From positions 1-49,101 of the forward strand of contig NZ_JAQYWQ010000043.1 of NCBI RefSeq assembly GCF_029379315.1: a DNA stretch of 49,101 nt, in the 5' to 3' direction. Source of the DNA: Nostoc sp. S13 (GTDB lineage Bacteria; Cyanobacteriota; Cyanobacteriia; Cyanobacteriales; Nostocaceae). Shown one piece after another: positions 45,992 to 49,101 of this stretch. The notes below the pieces were generated by a model. The model saw nothing but the letters and a program-made list of their open reading frames with translations. It was not told the origin of the DNA and searched no databases. Position 1 is the first letter of the stretch. Every line of letters starts with the position of its first letter. A program made the position numbers and the translations under genes.

Positions 45992-47468
45992 CTTTCCCAG
46001 CCAAAAATTCATCTGCGGTTTTCTCGACAGCCGTACCTTTGAAGAAGTCACGATTCAGGCTGGTGTACAACTCCAATGGATGAATTGACAGGAAATATTG
46101 CAAATCTTCTTTGGTGATAATCTTGCGTTCTACCATTGAATACGTATTAGCAGCGATCGCAGTAATATCAGGTACGTCCCAGTGACCAGAATCGGAACCC
46201 AAAAAGGCTTTAACACGTTCGCCATAGGGATTAGCTTTGCGGTTAAAGGCTTGAGCTACACGGGTATCATCTGATTCTGTACCGAAGTAGAAATGATTCA
46301 AGAAGCGATCGCGGATATCTTCTGGCTTGGTAACTCCTGCTACGGCGAATTCATCCAAATCACCTGGTTCTAGGGGAGATACTAAGTCAGCGTGGAAACC
46401 TAAACCACTGCCTAGTTGATCCAAACGACCATGTACTAGTTCACCACCATAACGGGTATAGAGTTCTAGCAGTTCTTCATAATTAACATTGGCAGGATTG
46501 TTATTTTCCACCAAATGGTCTTTATTGCGGGTATCCCAGTGCCAAATTAAATCGGTGTACAAACTAGCACCCCAAGCTGAACCTCCTTCTAAAAAGGCAA
46601 ACTTGAGTGTCGGGAAGCGGTGAGTGACACCACCAAAGAATAGAGATTTACACAGTGCTTCCGCAGCCGAAGCAAAGTGACCAATATGGTTGTATTGGTA
46701 ATTGCTAATCGAACGCCGATTTATCCAGCCCATACCGGAGGAGTGGGTGGTGGGTACAACTTTCAGTTCTACACACTTCGCCCAGAAGGGATCGTAATCA
46801 TACTTACTATCTAAACCAAAAGTGTCAATCCAGATGGCTTCGTTGGCTACTTCTTCGCCATACTTCTCAAAGGCGGGAATCGGGCGGCGGATATGTCCAG
46901 GGATTTGAATGGCTTTGAGTCCCAGCACTTTCACTGCATATTCCAACTCTGTGATCGCCTCTTCGGGCGTATTCATGGGGATGGAAGCAATGGGTGTTAA
47001 GCGATCGCTATAAGGGCGGAAAATCTCAGCGTGATAAGTGTTAACTGCCCGACAAACAGCCAGCCGCATTTCTTCATTCCCAATGTGTGGCGCCATCGTT
47101 GCCAGGTTCGGGTACACAACGGCAAAATCTGTACCACCTTCTTGCAAGCGTTCGTGCAACAACTTTGGCAAACTAACGGTAGCTAAATTTAAAGCATCGT
47201 TAGTAGGACGAGTCCAGAAAGGAGGGCGGGCGGTGCGGTTAGCGCGGCGTTCATCCCAAGATTGCTTGAACCATTTAGAGCGAGATGCACCGGGTAAGTG
47301 TTCTTGAAAACGTTCTGCGATCGCAGTTCCAGCAACTTGCTCTAAATAGTCCAAGAATGCTGGAGGAAATTCTTGGGTATGTACATCGGTATCGATGATC
47401 GGATAACCCAGTTTTTCCCGAATTTGAGCAGACTTAGTTTTTTGTGGACGGTCTAGTGCAATAGTCAT
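45981..47468 (-). CDS. Amidohydrolase family protein, copy 2
   Basis: Encodes 495 residues, collinear with copy 1 and by eye about three quarters identical; the first eleven residues MTIALDRPQKT are the same. It has the same metal motifs: IIDTDVHTQEF, VPTTHSSGMGW and FLGSDSGHWDVPD. Differences cluster in the region after residue 180 and the middle loop (HADLVSPLEPGDLDEFAVAG). The C-terminus ends AGKETR where copy 1 ends AAKK, because the last codons come from an inserted palindrome. No clear ribosome site precedes the start. Both copies are probably active hydrolases with diverged specificity. Confidence 0.88.
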   Translation of the reverse strand: MTIALDRPQKTKSAQIREKLGYPIIDTDVHTQEFPPAFLDYLEQVAGTAIAERFQEHLPGASRSKWFKQSWDERRANRTARPPFWTRPTNDALNLATVSLPKLLHERLQEGGTDFAVVYPNLATMAPHIGNEEMRLAVCRAVNTYHAEIFRPYSDRLTPIASIPMNTPEEAITELEYAVKVLGLKAIQIPGHIRRPIPAFEKYGEEVANEAIWIDTFGLDSKYDYDPFWAKCVELKVVPTTHSSGMGWINRRSISNYQYNHIGHFASAAEALCKSLFFGGVTHRFPTLKFAFLEGGSAWGASLYTDLIWHWDTRNKDHLVENNNPANVNYEELLELYTRYGGELVHGRLDQLGSGLGFHADLVSPLEPGDLDEFAVAGVTKPEDIRDRFLNHFYFGTESDDTRVAQAFNRKANPYGERVKAFLGSDSGHWDVPDITAIAANTYSMVERKIITKEDLQYFLSIHPLELYTSLNRDFFKGTAVEKTADEFLAGKETR

Positions 47469-47585
47469 AGCATTTTAGCTGAATTTTCAAATGGAGTGGG
47501 GAAACTAGCCGCTTAAGACCGGGCGGGAGGACAGATAAATCTACTTGCTCTGTACATCAAGGAATTATTGAGCAGGAGGGAAGTT

Positions 47586-47984
47586 GGAAGCCTTTGAGCT
47601 TGGAAGTTGAGCCTTTGAGCCTGGGAGTTGAGCTTTTGAGCTTGGAAGTTGAGCCTTTGAGCCTGGGAGTTGAGCTTTTGAGCTTGGAAGTTGAGCCTTT
47701 GAGCCTGGGAGTTGAGCTTTTGAGCTTGGAAGTTGAGCCTTTGAGCCTGGGAGTTGAGCTTTTGAGCTTGGAAGTTGAGCCTTTGAGCCTGGGAGTTGAG
47801 CTTTTGAGCTTGGAAGTTGCGCCTTTGAGCTTGGAAGTTGCGCCTTTGAGCCTGGAAGTTGCGCCTTTGAGCTTGGAAGTTGAGCCTTTGAGCTTGGAAG
47901 TTGCGTTTTTGAGCTTGGAAGTTGCGCCTTTGAGCTTGGAAGTTGCGTTTTTGAGCTTGGAAGTTGCGCCTTTGAACCTGGAAG
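47586..47984. repeat. 21-bp tandem repeat array, about 19 copies
   Basis: Units of the form TTTGAGC(T/C)TGG(A/G)AGTTG(A/C)G repeat 19 times. In the left two thirds they alternate A and B types, a 42-bp higher-order unit. The period is a multiple of three, so both strands stay open: SLEVEPL-like heptapeptides on the plus strand and [11 protein letters not shown] on the minus. No start region or family character supports a protein. It lies between the truncated binding protein 4 and amidohydrolase 2. Confidence 0.85.
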
Positions 47985-48086
47985 TTCCACTTTTGAAAGA
48001 CTTGATTACAAAAATCTGTTTTTCTTACTCAGAAAAGTTACTGATTCCCGCCTTTTCTGCTCCCTCATTCCCCCACTCCCCACTCC

Positions 48087-48998
48087 CTATTTCTCAACCC
48101 AATCCGTTAATTTAAAGTTCGACTTTGCTAAACCCTGCGAAACTAAAAAATTCTTAGTACCTTCTAAAAGTTTCACACCCTCGGCTGGTAAGGGTTCTTC
48201 TGATACCTGTTTGAGTGGGAACGATACTTTGATGATATCGACGGGATATTTAGTAATTTGGGCGTGGTACTGATAATATTCTTCAGAATTGGCTTTTAAA
48301 TCCTTGGCTGCTTCTGTGAGAATTGCATTAAATTTCTGAGGAAAATCAGGTTGTTTCGCCAGAAAGCTTTCGGTTGCTACAACTAATGATGTCCCTGACA
48401 AACCTTTATGATTCGCCGAAGAATCAATCACTGGAAACCCTTGTGATTTCAGAAAAGGCCCCAGATCACTGGAAGTTGCATAAGCTGCGACATCACCACG
48501 TTCTAAAGCCGCTTTTGCCTCAGTAGTCATTAAGTGGACAACTTTTACATCCTTGGCAATTTTAGCTTCAGCTAACAGACCCAGCAGGTATCGATGCATA
48601 TAAGAGCCTTTTTGGGTAGCTATTTTCTGACCTTTAAGTTCAGCGAGCGATCGCGCCCCATTCTTTTTTGCCACTAACCAGGCGGTTGTATTAAACTGAG
48701 TGATCCGCAGCAGTCGGGTTTCAACACCCCTAGCTCTCAAAACTATGGCTGGTGTATCGCCTAAAGAGCCAACATCTAATTGACCTGCGACAAGAGCTTC
48801 ATTTAGATCCGGCCCGTTAGGAAACCTGGCAAAAGTAACGTCTTTAAATCCCGCTTTTTGCAACTCACGCTCTAATATTCCCTTTTTCTTGGCCCAAGCA
48901 AGTGGCCCTGTAGGTTCTGAATTACCTACATAACCTATTCGTAGGGTAGAAATGTTATTAGATGCAGCTACAGTAGTAGCACTATTGGCATTAATCGA
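48087..48998 (-). pseudogene. Sulfonate-type substrate-binding protein (4), 5' end lost
   Basis: The reading frame is open from 48998, just after an in-frame TAA at 48999-49001, and begins SINANSATTVAASNNISTL. The SsuA-type start LRIGYVGNSEPTGPLAW follows, but no ATG, GTG or TTG lies before the first beta strand. The first Met (48863) would drop that strand. The rest is intact: GQLDVGSLGDTPAIVLRARG, LAELKGQKIATQKGSYMH and a normal C-terminus. The signal peptide and start codon are missing, so the gene seems 5'-truncated or frameshifted. It differs more from the other three binding proteins than they do from each other. Confidence 0.65.
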
Positions 48999-49101
48999 TT
49001 AGACTCATCCGCGAATCATGAAAGCTTACCAGAAGAGAGTTACAAGGATTTGCACGGGAGGAGCGATCGCCATCTGGCTGTACGAGGAAATGAGGGTTTG
49101 A

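Noticed and set aside
47586..47984. Possible CRISPR array
   Set aside because: Units are contiguous with no unique spacers and no cas genes are present.
47565..48115. Heptapeptide-repeat proteins on both strands
   Set aside because: The 21-bp period keeps any stop-free frame open; no start signal, and two overlapping opposite genes are unlikely.
49019..49101. 27-codon plus-strand open frame at the right end
   Set aside because: Very short, without ribosome site or known family; may be part of the damaged 5' region of binding protein 4.

Overview
The window looks like chromosome of a filamentous heterocyst-type cyanobacterium close to Nostoc/Anabaena. Evidence: the HIP1 octamer GCGATCGC recurs throughout. 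Heptameric STRR arrays of the CCCCA(T/C)T type and dispersed palindromes fill the gaps. The gene content is typical: a TamB-family giant protein, a DUF3110 protein, CruF/CruG carotenoid genes, an RNase HI with a cyanobacterial tail, a CHASE2 Ser/Thr kinase, Uma2, and a cyanobacteriochrome chemoreceptor. I saw no tRNA, rRNA, CRISPR array or phage.

Layout. 0-0.4 kb: frameshifted nuclease/transposase remnant. 0.4-6.1 kb (-): TamB-like protein with internal tandem repeats. 6.2-10.9 kb (+): a decaying stretch with two tandem paralogous unknowns (the first truncated), an O-antigen-ligase fragment and a large exported protein broken in two by a small insertion. 10.9-12.9 kb (+): small unknown, DUF3110 protein and murQ. 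13.8-25.0 kb (+): a pix/ptx-type phototaxis chemosensory operon (PATAN response regulator, CheY, CheW, multi-cyanobacteriochrome MCP, CheA-REC), invaded by a four-helix-bundle (IVP/S23) gene. 25.0-27.8 kb (-): Uma2 nuclease and polyamine-type permease and binding protein. 28.3-30.5 kb (+): cruF-cruG (myxoxanthophyll branch). 30.6-35.9 kb (-): rnhA, aldo/keto reductase, CHASE2-kinase, small membrane protein. 36.1-49.0 kb (-): a one-direction block with four sulfonate-type binding proteins (one broken), a TauD-like dioxygenase, a methyltransferase, an SfnB/DszC-like flavoprotein and two duplicated amidohydrolases.

How the genes fit together. In the chemosensory operon the receptor carries four GAF domains with the bilin-attaching Cys-His pair. 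It should signal through CheW to the CheA-REC kinase and out to the CheY and PATAN-REC regulators, which by homology steer type IV pili. The last block reads as an organosulfur scavenging module: binding proteins catch sulfonate-like compounds and TauD- and SfnB-like oxygenases release sulfur. The two amidohydrolases have no assigned role, and no cognate permease or ATPase is present in the window.

The most noteworthy points are: the four-cyanobacteriochrome receptor with one domain that lost two chromophore-pocket residues; the IVP gene wedged between receptor and kinase; the sulfur block with many binding proteins and a duplicated amidohydrolase; and a rich set of mobile-repeat footprints, including a 123-bp MITE with a 9-bp target duplication, two inverted copies of a roughly 200-bp element, a palindrome inserted in frame in cruG, and a 21-bp tandem array open on both strands.
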